A stretch of DNA of 64,000 nucleotides from JACCTU01 sp963737405. Its GTDB lineage: Bacteria > Actinomycetota > Thermoleophilia > Gaiellales > Gaiellaceae. Below are positions 18,401 through 26,120 of this stretch, one piece after another. The stretch spans positions 1-64,000 of the forward strand of contig CAVTSL010000001.1 of the NCBI GenBank assembly GCA_963737405.1, in the 5' to 3' direction. The notes beneath the pieces were generated by a model. It had not been told where the DNA came from. It searched no databases and was given only the letters and a program-made list of their open reading frames with translations. The first letter of the stretch is position 1; every line of letters starts with the position of its first letter. The position numbers were made by a program, and so were the translations under genes.

Positions 18401-18720
18401 CGCAGGAGCACCGAGGCCAGGGCGCGCTCCTGGACGGCCGGAAGCACTCCCCGCACTTCGTCGAACGCAATGCCGACGAGATCGGAGAGCGCCGCGTACG
18501 ACAAGTTCGCCTCGCTCTCCGCGGGCCGCGCCTTGAGCATTCGAAGCCCGGACTCTTCGGCAACTCGGGCCGCCTCGACCCAGACCGTCGTCTTCCCGAT
18601 TCCAGCTTCGCCCTCGATGACGAGCGCGTAGGGGCCGCCCGGCACGCGCTCCAGGAAGCGCGCGATCGAGGAAAGCTCTGCTTTGCGACCGACGAACGTC
18701 GCAGTCGCCACGTCTTGCAT
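15436..18720 (-). CDS. Giant regulator: AAA ATPase-TPR-LuxR HTH-class III cyclase, two compensating frameshifts
   Basis: From ATG 18720: MQDVATATFVGRKAELSS, P-loop GEAGIGKTT near 38, Walker B 'LLAVDDVQWLD' near 157, and a long TPR region. A LuxR HTH follows (ELTATELRVAELAASGMTNR, VAAQAFMSPKTVEANLARIYRKLG), then a C-terminal cyclase homology domain (ILFTDLVGSTEKTRTLGDAAW, RAGDGVFAVFDGPARAI). Reading requires a minus-one shift near 16950-16960 and a plus-one shift near 16560; net length is divisible by three. Both metal Asp positions are present. The usual substrate Lys position reads Asp (EEIDRAGDG) and the Asn of NxxxR reads Val, so activity is uncertain. HTH before cyclase is an unusual order. 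Confidence 0.8.
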
Positions 18721-18825
18721 GCCGAACAGATCGTACGACTGTCGCGACGCCGTCGTAACGGATCGCCGACAAATGTGGGGAAACACCCGATTTCGCGCGC
18801 GAGCGTTCGGACGTACGGTCGAACC

Positions 18826-19506
18826 ATGGCTCGGACGGGTGCGAACACGGGACTCAGGCGCCTTCTCTTCGGCGGCGCGATGCTTGTCGTCGTTGCGGTC
18901 GCGGCGATTCCCGTTCGGGCCTCCGCGACGACTGCGGCACTCGAGCCGAGCTCGCTCGCGCGGGCGCAGTCGATTCGAATCCAGGTCGAGGCGCGCTACA
19001 CGGTGCCGTCCGGCCGCGGGCTGGTCGTCAGCGAGGCGACCTCGACCGGCGTCGTCGAGTCGTTCACGCTCCTGACGCCCGACCTGCTCCAGGCACGCAT
19101 TCTCCCGGCTGACAACGGGATCTACTACGCGATCTGCCCGGCCCGCGCGACCTGTCCGTACCCTGCCCGGCGCTTCGCCCGCCCGGCGGCGGACTTCGTC
19201 TCTCGCCGGCTGGCCCTGGAGCTCGCACTCCGCACCTTCCTCGAGACGTCCGCTGAGGTCGTCGCCGTCTCGCTTCCGACTCCGCGATTCATCGCGTTCG
19301 TCGTCGAAAGAGAGGAGCTCGTGCTCGAGGTCGACCTTCCGACGCTCGCGAATGCACTCGGCGGCGACCCCTCGCGTAGCCTCTCCGCGTCGCTGAAGGG
19401 ACTCGTCGACCAGGTGACGCGACCTCGGGTCTTCGTGGCCATGGGGCTCGAGCCGACCCCACGCGGGCGGGAGTCCTGGATCGGCATCCCTCGCTGGCGA
19501 CCCTAG
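18826..19506 (+). CDS. Secreted protein of a paralogous 'CPYPA' family (copy A)
   Basis: 226 residues, ATG 18826. Signal peptide GLRRLLFGGAMLVVVAVAAI, cleavage near ASA. The mature part contains 'SFTLLTPDLLQARILPADNG', 'YYAICPARATCPYPARRFARP', 'RRLALELALRTFLETSAEVV' and 'VFVAMGLEPTPRGRESWIGIP'. The gene at 30474-31165 encodes a close relative over its whole length. I know no characterised family with these motifs. The two Cys in CPxxAxCPYPA may form a disulphide outside the cell. It starts 106 bases from the divergent LuxR-cyclase gene. Confidence 0.75.
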   Translation: MARTGANTGLRRLLFGGAMLVVVAVAAIPVRASATTAALEPSSLARAQSIRIQVEARYTVPSGRGLVVSEATSTGVVESFTLLTPDLLQARILPADNGIYYAICPARATCPYPARRFARPAADFVSRRLALELALRTFLETSAEVVAVSLPTPRFIAFVVEREELVLEVDLPTLANALGGDPSRSLSASLKGLVDQVTRPRVFVAMGLEPTPRGRESWIGIPRWRP

Positions 19507-19516
19507 TCTGGCGGGA

Positions 19517-20080
19517 GTGCCCCATCAGCCAGAGCTGCTCTCCTACCCTGATCCTCCGCTCGCTGACGGCGCGGTCGTGCTGCGTCGCTGGACGGAGAGC
19601 GACCTCGGCTGCGTCGAGGAAGCGAGCCATGATCCCTCCATCCCCGAAGGCACCACGGTCCCGGCGACGTTCACGGTGGCCGACGGTCTCGCGTGGATCG
19701 AACGTCAGTGGGGACGGGCAGACAAGGGTGAAGGGCTGTCGCAGGCAATCGCCGACGCACGTTCCGGGGAGGCGCTCGGAGCGGCCGTCCTGATGTTCCG
19801 GCGACAGCCGCTCACGGCCGAGATCGGCTACTGGCTGGTGGAGCGCGCTCGCGGCCGCGGCCTCGGCTCGCGCGCGGTCGCTCTCCTCGCTCGCTGGGCG
19901 GTGACCGACGCCGGGCTTGTGCGTGTCGAGGCGCTCGTCGAACCGGAGAACATCGTTTCGCAGCGCGTTCTCGAGAAAGCGGGGTTCCGGCGTGAAGGGC
20001 ACCTGCGCTCGTATCTCGTCTTCGACCGGCGGCGCGCCGATGCCTTGATCTACTCGCTCCTTCCGAGCGACCTCGCGTAG
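19517..20080 (+). CDS. GNAT-family N-acetyltransferase, RimJ/RimL type
   Basis: 187 residues from GTG 19517. Acetyl-CoA loop 'YWLVERARGRGLGSRAVALLARWA' near 106-129, and the C-terminal GNAT pattern 'VEALVEPENIVSQRVLEKAGFRREGHLRSYLVF'. This is the RimJ/RimL subgroup, which acetylates protein N-termini or small amines; the substrate is unknown. It follows the secreted protein by 10 bases, so co-transcription is likely. Confidence 0.88.
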   Translation: MPHQPELLSYPDPPLADGAVVLRRWTESDLGCVEEASHDPSIPEGTTVPATFTVADGLAWIERQWGRADKGEGLSQAIADARSGEALGAAVLMFRRQPLTAEIGYWLVERARGRGLGSRAVALLARWAVTDAGLVRVEALVEPENIVSQRVLEKAGFRREGHLRSYLVFDRRRADALIYSLLPSDLA

Positions 20081-20163
20081 CGCGGGTATCACGCCGTAGG
20101 TCGCGGCTTCGAGACTTCGCTCCCGTCTCGTGATTGCTACAAAGGGCAAGGGACAAGACGTCC

Positions 20164-20568
20164 GTGATCCTGTATGTCGACACTTCAGACGTTCGCGATG
20201 GCGCGCTCGAACAGCTGAAACAGGGCATCAAAGGGCTTGTCGAGTTCGTCGAGGCGAATGAGCCTCGGCTCATCGCCTACAACGTGTACTTCAGCGACGA
20301 CGGCGCCCGCATGACAGTCGTGAGCGTGCATCCCGACTCCGCGTCCTTGGAGTACCACATGGAGGTCGCAGGACCGCTCTTTCGTCAGTTCGTCGAGCTT
20401 GTCACCCTGGCGTCGATCCACATCTACGGCGAGCCGAGCGAGAAGGTGCTGCGACAGTCGTATGAGAAGGCACGGTTGTTGGGGCGCGGCATCGTCGTCG
20501 TGGAGTCGTTGCACGCAGGCTTCACCCGTGCCGCAACGCCCGCTGAGCCCGATACCACGCCGGGTTGA
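20164..20568 (+). CDS. Hypothetical protein, ABM-like ferredoxin fold
   Basis: 134 residues from GTG 20164. Strand-helix pattern 'VILYVDTSDVRDGALEQLKQGIKGLVEFVEANEP', 'YNVYFSDDGARMTVVSVHPDSASLEYHMEVAGPLFRQFVEL' resembles antibiotic-biosynthesis-monooxygenase-like dimeric barrels. The C-terminal 40 residues have no clear match. A TTG at 20134 would add 10 residues, but those look non-conserved. Function unknown. Confidence 0.65.
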   Translation: MILYVDTSDVRDGALEQLKQGIKGLVEFVEANEPRLIAYNVYFSDDGARMTVVSVHPDSASLEYHMEVAGPLFRQFVELVTLASIHIYGEPSEKVLRQSYEKARLLGRGIVVVESLHAGFTRAATPAEPDTTPG

Positions 20569-20631
20569 AGCCAAGCCGCATTCGCGCGACGGCGAACGCG
20601 CTGGTTCCGCCTCCGACGCGCCTGGCCCTCG

Positions 20632-21306
20632 CTATCGCCGGCCGACGAAGAGCGCGACGGCGCCGACGACCTCCACCTCGACGTCGCTCAGGTGAGACGC
20701 AAGCCCCTGTTCGAGTCCTCGCTGGTCATCCTCGAGGTTCGAGAAGACTCCCTTCCGGTTGTACAGACGCATGAGACGGCGCCCGAGCAAGTTGTGCCGG
20801 ACCCCCTGGCCGAGAATCGTGCTGCCGAAGAGGACGCCGTTCGAAGCGAGATAGGGACGGAGATTCGACGCCAGTGTCGCGGCCTTCGACTCGAGTGGAC
20901 CGGGAAGGCAATGGAAGAGGTAATTTGCGCCGATCGACTCGAAGCGCACGTCGCCGAGGTCGACCGGATCCAACACGTTCGCCCGAGTCGTCGTGGGCTT
21001 GTAGCGGCGGATCCGTTTCGATGCCGCCGACAGCGAGTTCTGGTTCAGGTCGAGGAGGGTGATCTGCGGCGTTTCGACCGGCCAGTCGCAATGATCGAGG
21101 AACCACCCTGTGCCGACCCCGACGTCGAGGTGACGCGCGCCGACGTAGGTGTTGTAGCGGTCGAGCATCCTCGAGCTGCGACATCGCCAGACGAAGCGGT
21201 TCGAGAACCCGAGAACAACGAGGTCGTAGCCCCACAGCACAAGGGGCGTGTAAACACGCTGCCCGGCCTCGACCTCATCGGATGATCCCAGTTCCTCGCC
21301 TGGCAC
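20632..21306 (-). CDS. Class I SAM-dependent methyltransferase
   Basis: Rossmann methyltransferase with motif I 'GARHLDVGVGTGWFLDHC', motif II 'ITLLDLNQNSLSAASKRIRRY', and post-motif 'FESIGANYLFHCLPGPLESKAATLASNLRPYLASNGVLFGSTIL'. The start is uncertain: GTG 21306 (VPGEELGSSDEVEAGQRVYTP) begins close to the family's usual N-terminus, while GTG 21378 would add 24 poorly family-like residues. The substrate is unknown; relatives sit near natural-product or lipid genes. It is divergent from the RidA gene. Confidence 0.82.
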   Translation of the reverse strand: MPGEELGSSDEVEAGQRVYTPLVLWGYDLVVLGFSNRFVWRCRSSRMLDRYNTYVGARHLDVGVGTGWFLDHCDWPVETPQITLLDLNQNSLSAASKRIRRYKPTTTRANVLDPVDLGDVRFESIGANYLFHCLPGPLESKAATLASNLRPYLASNGVLFGSTILGQGVRHNLLGRRLMRLYNRKGVFSNLEDDQRGLEQGLASHLSDVEVEVVGAVALFVGRR

Positions 21307-21398
21307 CTCTCGAAATGTACGCCGACATTGCGCAACACTGGGGCGGCTCGAGTGCACCCCGTGCAGCGCGCGACGCACGTCATCTCTAGGGTCGATCC

Positions 21399-21782
21399 GT
21401 GCACACCCCGCACGACATCGGAATCGCCGCCCAGATCGGCAGCTACAGCGACGCGGTCGAGGTCGCGCCGGGCGCCCGTTGGCTCGCGCTCTCCGGCACT
21501 CCGGGTATGGCCGCCGACGGAACGATTCCCTCGGAGTTCGAGGAAGAGGCGACGCTGGCTTGGACGAACGTCTGCGCCGCCCTCGAGCACGCCGGCTTCA
21601 CCGTCGACGACCTGGTGAAGATCACGCAGTACCTGACGAGCGCCGACGACATCGCCGCCCACGCCGCGATCCGCGCGAAGTTCCTCGGCTCGGCGCGCCC
21701 GGCATCGATGCTCGTCGTGGTCCCGGCTCTCGTCTGGCCGCAGATGTCGATCGAGATCGAGGCCTGGGCCGCACGAGCCTGA
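21399..21782 (+). CDS. RidA/YjgF/UK114 family protein
   Basis: 127 residues, GTG start. The family pattern is clear: 'YSDAVEVAPGARWLALSGTPG', 'EEATLAWTNVCAALEHAGFTVDDLVKITQYLTSADDI' and 'RPASMLVVVPALVWPQMSIEIEAWA'. RidA proteins hydrolyse reactive enamines/imines. The usual catalytic Arg just before the terminal strand (R105 in E. coli RidA) appears as the Arg in 'SARPASMLVV', so activity is plausible. Monocistronic and convergent with a hydrolase gene. Confidence 0.88.
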   Translation: MHTPHDIGIAAQIGSYSDAVEVAPGARWLALSGTPGMAADGTIPSEFEEEATLAWTNVCAALEHAGFTVDDLVKITQYLTSADDIAAHAAIRAKFLGSARPASMLVVVPALVWPQMSIEIEAWAARA

Positions 21783-21830
21783 CGTCATCGAGCCCAAGCC
21801 GGGATGGTCCCGACGATCGGACACGTTTAC

Positions 21831-22703
21831 TCAGCTCGCGGTGAGCACCTCGCGGAGTGTGACGGCGAACGCCTCGGGCTCGCCTCGCCAGCCGGACTCG
21901 CCGCCGACGAACCCGCCGTGGTGACTCGGGAAGACGACGACCTCCGTCCCGAGCCGCTCCGCGACCGCGTACGCCGCGCGGTTCGCCAGCTCGCCCTCGG
22001 ACTCCGCACCGGCTCCGACCACGATTCGCGTCGGCGCCGCGCGCAACGCGTCGAAGTCGTGCTCGTAGTGCGTCGTGCCGACGATGTTCTGTGCGAGCAG
22101 CGGATCGTCGCGCTTCCCGTCGTCCTCGGTCGGCAGCCCGAACATCGCCGGATCCATGGGCGGTCGCTCGGCGAAGTCGGCCGGGACGGGGCCCTTCAGC
22201 ATGGTGAGGGCGAGGAACTTTCCCATTGCGGGGCCGAAGCCGTCGCGTTCGTAGGTCGCGCGGATGTCCGAAGTCGCGGCGAGGGCCTCCTCGCGGTCGG
22301 GCAGCACCGGCGCGGACGGCGGCTCGTGCGCGACGAGCGTCCGCACCTGTTCGGGGTGCCGCGCCACGAGCGCGAGGCCGACCACCGCACCACCACTGCT
22401 GCCGAAGATCTCAACCGCGCCGGTGTCGAGACCGGAGATCAGCCGGTGCAGGTCGTCCGCATGCTGCTCGGGATTCGACTCGTTCGCGCCGTCGGTCCGC
22501 TCGCTGCGACCGACGCCGCGTGGGTCGTACGTCACGATCGTCCGGTCGGGGAAGTGCCCGGCCAACGCGCTGAACCCGTCGGCCGCCATCGGCAGCCCGA
22601 TCATCAACAGCATCGGCTCGTCGCTTCCGCCCTCTGCGTCTCGGATGTCGTAGTGAAGGACGGCGCCCGGTACGTCGACTGTGTGTGTTCTTGGCTCGCT
22701 CAT
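21831..22703 (-). CDS. Alpha/beta-fold hydrolase
   Basis: 290 residues from ATG 22703 (MSEPRTHTVDVPG); longer in-frame starts add only low-complexity sequence. Oxyanion region 'MLLMIGLPMAADGF', 'TIVTYDPRGVGRSERTDG', nucleophile elbow GSSGGAV near residue 100 and catalytic His in 'FPSHHGGFVGGE' near the C-terminus define an esterase/epoxide-hydrolase-like enzyme. The substrate is unknown. Confidence 0.88.
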   Translation of the reverse strand: MSEPRTHTVDVPGAVLHYDIRDAEGGSDEPMLLMIGLPMAADGFSALAGHFPDRTIVTYDPRGVGRSERTDGANESNPEQHADDLHRLISGLDTGAVEIFGSSGGAVVGLALVARHPEQVRTLVAHEPPSAPVLPDREEALAATSDIRATYERDGFGPAMGKFLALTMLKGPVPADFAERPPMDPAMFGLPTEDDGKRDDPLLAQNIVGTTHYEHDFDALRAAPTRIVVGAGAESEGELANRAAYAVAERLGTEVVVFPSHHGGFVGGESGWRGEPEAFAVTLREVLTAS

Positions 22704-22913
22704 GCCTCTAAGACCGAACGCCCGGCGAGAACTCATCGCTTGACCGTCCGGGTTCTCGGCGGCGTTCGATGACGATCGAACGATCCGAGAGCGCCCGCCG
22801 GATCGTCTCACCGAAGGATGGCGCCCGGCCGTCTGCAGGAGCACGCTGAATGCGTACCTGCCAGCTCAGCCGGGCCTTCCGCCCGGCGCATGGAGAGAAG
22901 GAGGCGCTTCGAG

Positions 22914-23516
22914 ATGGATGACAGCGCAACCGCCGACGCTGTGCGCTTCGGCGCAGACCGCCTGGCCCCGCGTGAGTTGGTCGCCGTCGGCACCGCCTCG
23001 GGCCTGCTGGGCGCGCTCGCGCTCGCGGTTCCGATCGTGCTCTGGGACTGGGCGCGCGACGGCCACCGAGCCTTCGAGTACCCGATGGCCGCGACGGCGT
23101 GGCTCTTCGGCCTCCAGCACTTCAGCAACACCGACTACCACTGGTGGTCGCTCGTCCTCGGGATCGCCCTCCTCGCGGTCTACGGCGCGCTCAGCGGGAT
23201 CGCCTTCACGGCGCTCGCAGACCGCGTGTTCGGAGTGGTGCGGCCGCTGCAGAGCCTTGCGGCCGGCCTCGTCTGGTCGTTCGTCAGCTTCATCTTCTTC
23301 TGGGACATGCTGCTGCCGATCGCCCGGAGCGGCTCCCCGTTCCGCGTCGTTCCGACCACCGCAGCGTTCGTCGCGCCCAACTGGGTGTGGATCCTCGGGT
23401 TCACGCTCCTCGGGCTCGCGACCGGAGCGTCCTACGCGGTCCTGCACGCCTCGCGGGCCCTCGTCGAGGCGAAGGACGGCCGCCGCACGCCGTCGCTCGT
23501 CGAGCGGGCCGCCTGA
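22914..23516 (+). CDS. Four-helix integral membrane hypothetical protein
   Basis: 200 residues from ATG 22914, preceded by AGAAGGAGG. Four hydrophobic helices are visible (ASGLLGALALAVPIVLW; WWSLVLGIALLAVYGALSG; LAAGLVWSFVSFIFFW; WVWILGFTLLGLATGASYAVL) with a 'TAWLFGLQHFSNTDYHWW' loop. No known domain recognised. It converges on a secreted protein over a strong hairpin. Confidence 0.7.
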   Translation: MDDSATADAVRFGADRLAPRELVAVGTASGLLGALALAVPIVLWDWARDGHRAFEYPMAATAWLFGLQHFSNTDYHWWSLVLGIALLAVYGALSGIAFTALADRVFGVVRPLQSLAAGLVWSFVSFIFFWDMLLPIARSGSPFRVVPTTAAFVAPNWVWILGFTLLGLATGASYAVLHASRALVEAKDGRRTPSLVERAA

Positions 23517-23531
23517 GTTCCTCCTCCAAGA

Positions 23532-23563
23532 GAGCCGGCGGGGCGAAGGGTCCCCGCCGGCTC
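23532..23563. terminator. Bidirectional terminator hairpin
   Basis: GAGCCGGCGGGG, loop CGAAGGGT, CCCCGCCGGCTC: a perfect 12-bp stem in the 54-bp convergent gap. Confidence 0.75.
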
Positions 23564-23570
23564 GCCGGGG

Positions 23571-24149
23571 TCACTCGAGCGCCGGGACGGCGGCCGCGCA
23601 GAAGTCGTCGCTTCGGCCCGTCGAACCCTTCACCACACCGAGGTCGGCGATGAACTCGTCGTCCGACGGATCGGTCGGCGTGCCGTTGTGGTCGATGAGG
23701 ACCTCGAACCGAATCTGTCCCGGATTCCGCGCGATCGCCTTGCCGTTCGCGCCGTAGAGCACGGCGTTACCGGTGGCCAGGATGAGGATCGTCAGCGTGC
23801 CGTCGCCGTTGTCCGTCACGCGCAGGTCCTTCTCGATCACCGTCGCCACGGCCCGCACGGACTTGCCGTTCGCGACGTTCGTGTACACGTCAGTCCGCTG
23901 CCCGTGTTGGAGGAAGTAGTCGAGACGGTCGCGGCCGTGCGGAACGATGTGGACGCGCAGATCCAGGACGAACGCGTCGTTGACCGTAAGCCCCGGCACG
24001 TCGCAGAAGTTCGCGAGGACGACGTCGTCCTCCTCGTGGATCGTTTCTCGGAACACCTGCCCCCCGCTTGCCGCCGCGGCGAGCGTGACCGCGGCAACGA
24101 CTGCACCAACGAGGACCGCGCTTCGCCGAAGCGCGCGTGCGTGTCTCAT
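23571..24149 (-). CDS. Secreted hypothetical protein
   Basis: 192 residues from ATG 24149, with GGGAGGAGCG immediately upstream. Signal peptide RRSAVLVGAVVAAVTLAAAASG. The mature part is beta-rich: 'FCDVPGLTVNDAFVLDLRVHIVPHGRDRLDYFLQHGQ', 'VTDNGDGTLTILILATGNAVLYGANGKAIARNPGQIRFEVLIDHNG'. Two Cys (FCDV and DDFCAAA) could pair. Similar exported proteins of unknown function are common in actinobacteria; no catalytic motif. Confidence 0.7.
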   Translation of the reverse strand: MRHARALRRSAVLVGAVVAAVTLAAAASGGQVFRETIHEEDDVVLANFCDVPGLTVNDAFVLDLRVHIVPHGRDRLDYFLQHGQRTDVYTNVANGKSVRAVATVIEKDLRVTDNGDGTLTILILATGNAVLYGANGKAIARNPGQIRFEVLIDHNGTPTDPSDDEFIADLGVVKGSTGRSDDFCAAAVPALE

Positions 24150-24227
24150 CGCTCCTCCCAGTAGGTTGTGAAGCACCGCAGAGGCGCGAGTCTCGGCTAC
24201 GACGAGCGGGAAGTCAACGGCTCGCCG

Positions 24228-25196
24228 CTACAGCTCGATGCCCGAAACCGGGTGCGGGACGTACGGCTCCTCGAGCCGCCGGATCTCGTCCTCGCTCAAC
24301 GACAGCGACTCGGCGGCGAGCGCGTCCTCGACGTGCTCGATCTTCGTCGCTCCGACGATCGGCGCCGTGACGCCGGGCTTGTGCAGCAGCCACGCGAGCG
24401 CGATCTGCGCCGGCGGGACGCCGCGCTCCGCAGCAACTTCGGCGAGGCGGTCGAGGACCGGCGTGTCGAGCTCCGGCCGGTAGAGCGATTCGCGGAAGGG
24501 ATCGGTCCCGGCACGTGTCGTCGAGCCCTCGACCGCAGATGCACGGGCGAGATTGCCGCGCGCGAGCGGACTCCACGGGACAAGGCCGACCCGCAGATCG
24601 ATGCACTGCGGGATCATCTCCCGCTCCTCCTCGCGGTAGATCAGGTTGTAGTGGTTCTGCATCGAGACGAACGGTGTCCGCGCGACGCGCTGCGCCTTCG
24701 CGAACTGCCACGCGTGCATGCTGCTGGCGCCGATGTAGCGCGCCTTCCCCGCCTTCACGACGTCGTGCAGGGCGTCCATCGTCTCCTCGATCGGCGTCGC
24801 CCTGTCCCAGCGATGGATCTGGTAGAGGTCGACGTAGTCGAGCTGCAATCGCTCGAGCGAGGCGTCGATCGAGGCGAGGACGTGCTTTCGCGAGAGACCT
24901 AGGCCGTTCACGCCTGGCATCGTCCTCCCGCGCACCTTCGTCGCGACCACGTACTCCTCGCGCATCCCGAAGAGCTTTCGCAACAGGCGCCCGGTGACGA
25001 CCTCGCTCTGCCCGCCGTTGTAGACGTCCGCGGTGTCGAAGAAGACGACGCCGCCCTCGACCGCTCGCTTCACGATCGGCTCGGCCGCCGACTCGTCGAG
25101 CGCCCACTCCCGGCTCTCGTGCTCGCCGAAGCTCATCATCCCGAGGCATATGCGCGAGACCTGGAGTCCGGTCCCGCCGAGGTTCACGTACTGCAT
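24228..25196 (-). CDS. Aldo/keto reductase
   Basis: 322 residues. The catalytic tetrad is recognisable: D and Y in 'FFDTADVYNGGQSE', K in 'VVATKVRG', H in 'DLYQIHRWD'. The NADPH site 'IVGATKIEHVEDALAAESLSLSEDEIRRLEE' is near the C-terminus. NADPH-dependent oxidoreductase of the YghZ/Tas-like branch acting on aldehydes or ketones; the physiological substrate is unknown. It is 12 bases downstream of the phosphodiesterase gene and probably co-transcribed. Confidence 0.92.
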   Translation of the reverse strand: MQYVNLGGTGLQVSRICLGMMSFGEHESREWALDESAAEPIVKRAVEGGVVFFDTADVYNGGQSEVVTGRLLRKLFGMREEYVVATKVRGRTMPGVNGLGLSRKHVLASIDASLERLQLDYVDLYQIHRWDRATPIEETMDALHDVVKAGKARYIGASSMHAWQFAKAQRVARTPFVSMQNHYNLIYREEEREMIPQCIDLRVGLVPWSPLARGNLARASAVEGSTTRAGTDPFRESLYRPELDTPVLDRLAEVAAERGVPPAQIALAWLLHKPGVTAPIVGATKIEHVEDALAAESLSLSEDEIRRLEEPYVPHPVSGIEL

Positions 25197-25208
25197 CTCG
25201 CCCGCAGG

Positions 25209-25967
25209 CTACGTCACGGGCTCGACGTGCGACGTCAGTTCGCCGTCGACGACGACGTGGACGCCGAAGCCCGCAGGCTCGGGCGTGAGCTCGAGCTCCC
25301 GCGAATCGAAGTCGAGCCGCGCCTGGACGTACGTGCTCGGCATCGTCACCACGGGCGTTCCCGCCAGGTCGCCGGTCATCGTGCGATGGACGTGGCCCGC
25401 GACCACTCGCCGCACCTGCCGGTGGCGCGCGATCACGTCGCGAAGCGCCAACCGATCGGCGAGCGGCAGCCCGAGGTCGTCCCACACCGCGCTCCCGGTG
25501 AGCAGCGGAGGATGGTGCATCGCCACGATCGTCGGCGCCTCCGGCGCGGCGGCGAGCTCCGCGTCGAGCCAGTCGAGCCGCCCGCCGTCCAGGCTCCCGG
25601 GGTCCTCGCCGGGGCGCGTGCTGTCGAGGACGACGAGGCGCAGGGGCCCGAGATCGGCCGAGTACTGCACGGGCTCGCCGTCGGCGCCCGGCACGCCGAA
25701 GTGGCGATGCAAGGCCCGCCGGTCGTCGTGGTTGCCGGCGAGCACGTGGACCGGCGCGCCGAGGGGAGCGAGGAGCTCCTGCACGAGCTCGTACTCCGCG
25801 TCGGTCGCGTGATCGGCGAGATCGCCCGACACGAGCACCGCGTCGGGGGTCCCGAGCGCACGCACCGACTCGACCGCCGCGGCGAGCCTCGCCGTGGGAT
25901 CGCCCTCCGCCCAGTCGGCGCCGATGTGCGGGTCGCTCAGCTGGACGAGCAGAAACGGGCGGTTCAT
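25209..25967 (-). CDS. CpdA-like class III metallophosphoesterase (cyclic-nucleotide phosphodiesterase type)
   Basis: 252 residues from ATG 25967 (MNRPFLLVQLSDPHIG). All metallophosphatase motifs are present in order: 'LSDPHIG', 'VSGDLADH', 'AGNHDD', 'MHHPPLL', 'AGHVHRT'. The spacing matches 3',5'-cAMP phosphodiesterase CpdA and related enzymes; relatives can act on other phosphodiesters. The C-terminus 'VDGELTSHVEPVT' recurs as an orphan fragment at 31841-31886. This is a candidate off-switch for the cyclases encoded at 15.4-18.7 kb and 60-61 kb. Confidence 0.85.
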   Translation of the reverse strand: MNRPFLLVQLSDPHIGADWAEGDPTARLAAAVESVRALGTPDAVLVSGDLADHATDAEYELVQELLAPLGAPVHVLAGNHDDRRALHRHFGVPGADGEPVQYSADLGPLRLVVLDSTRPGEDPGSLDGGRLDWLDAELAAAPEAPTIVAMHHPPLLTGSAVWDDLGLPLADRLALRDVIARHRQVRRVVAGHVHRTMTGDLAGTPVVTMPSTYVQARLDFDSRELELTPEPAGFGVHVVVDGELTSHVEPVT

Positions 25968-26120
25968 CGCGTGTCGCACCTTACGCAGCAGCCCCGAGCT
26001 CACTCAAGCGAGGCTCGACCGGGGCTCAACCACCCATCTGGAGCATGTTGCCCGGCTGGACTAGTTCTCGTGTGCTCCGAGCTTTACGCTCGACGTGGTC
26101 GACCTGGAGGGAGGCACGAC

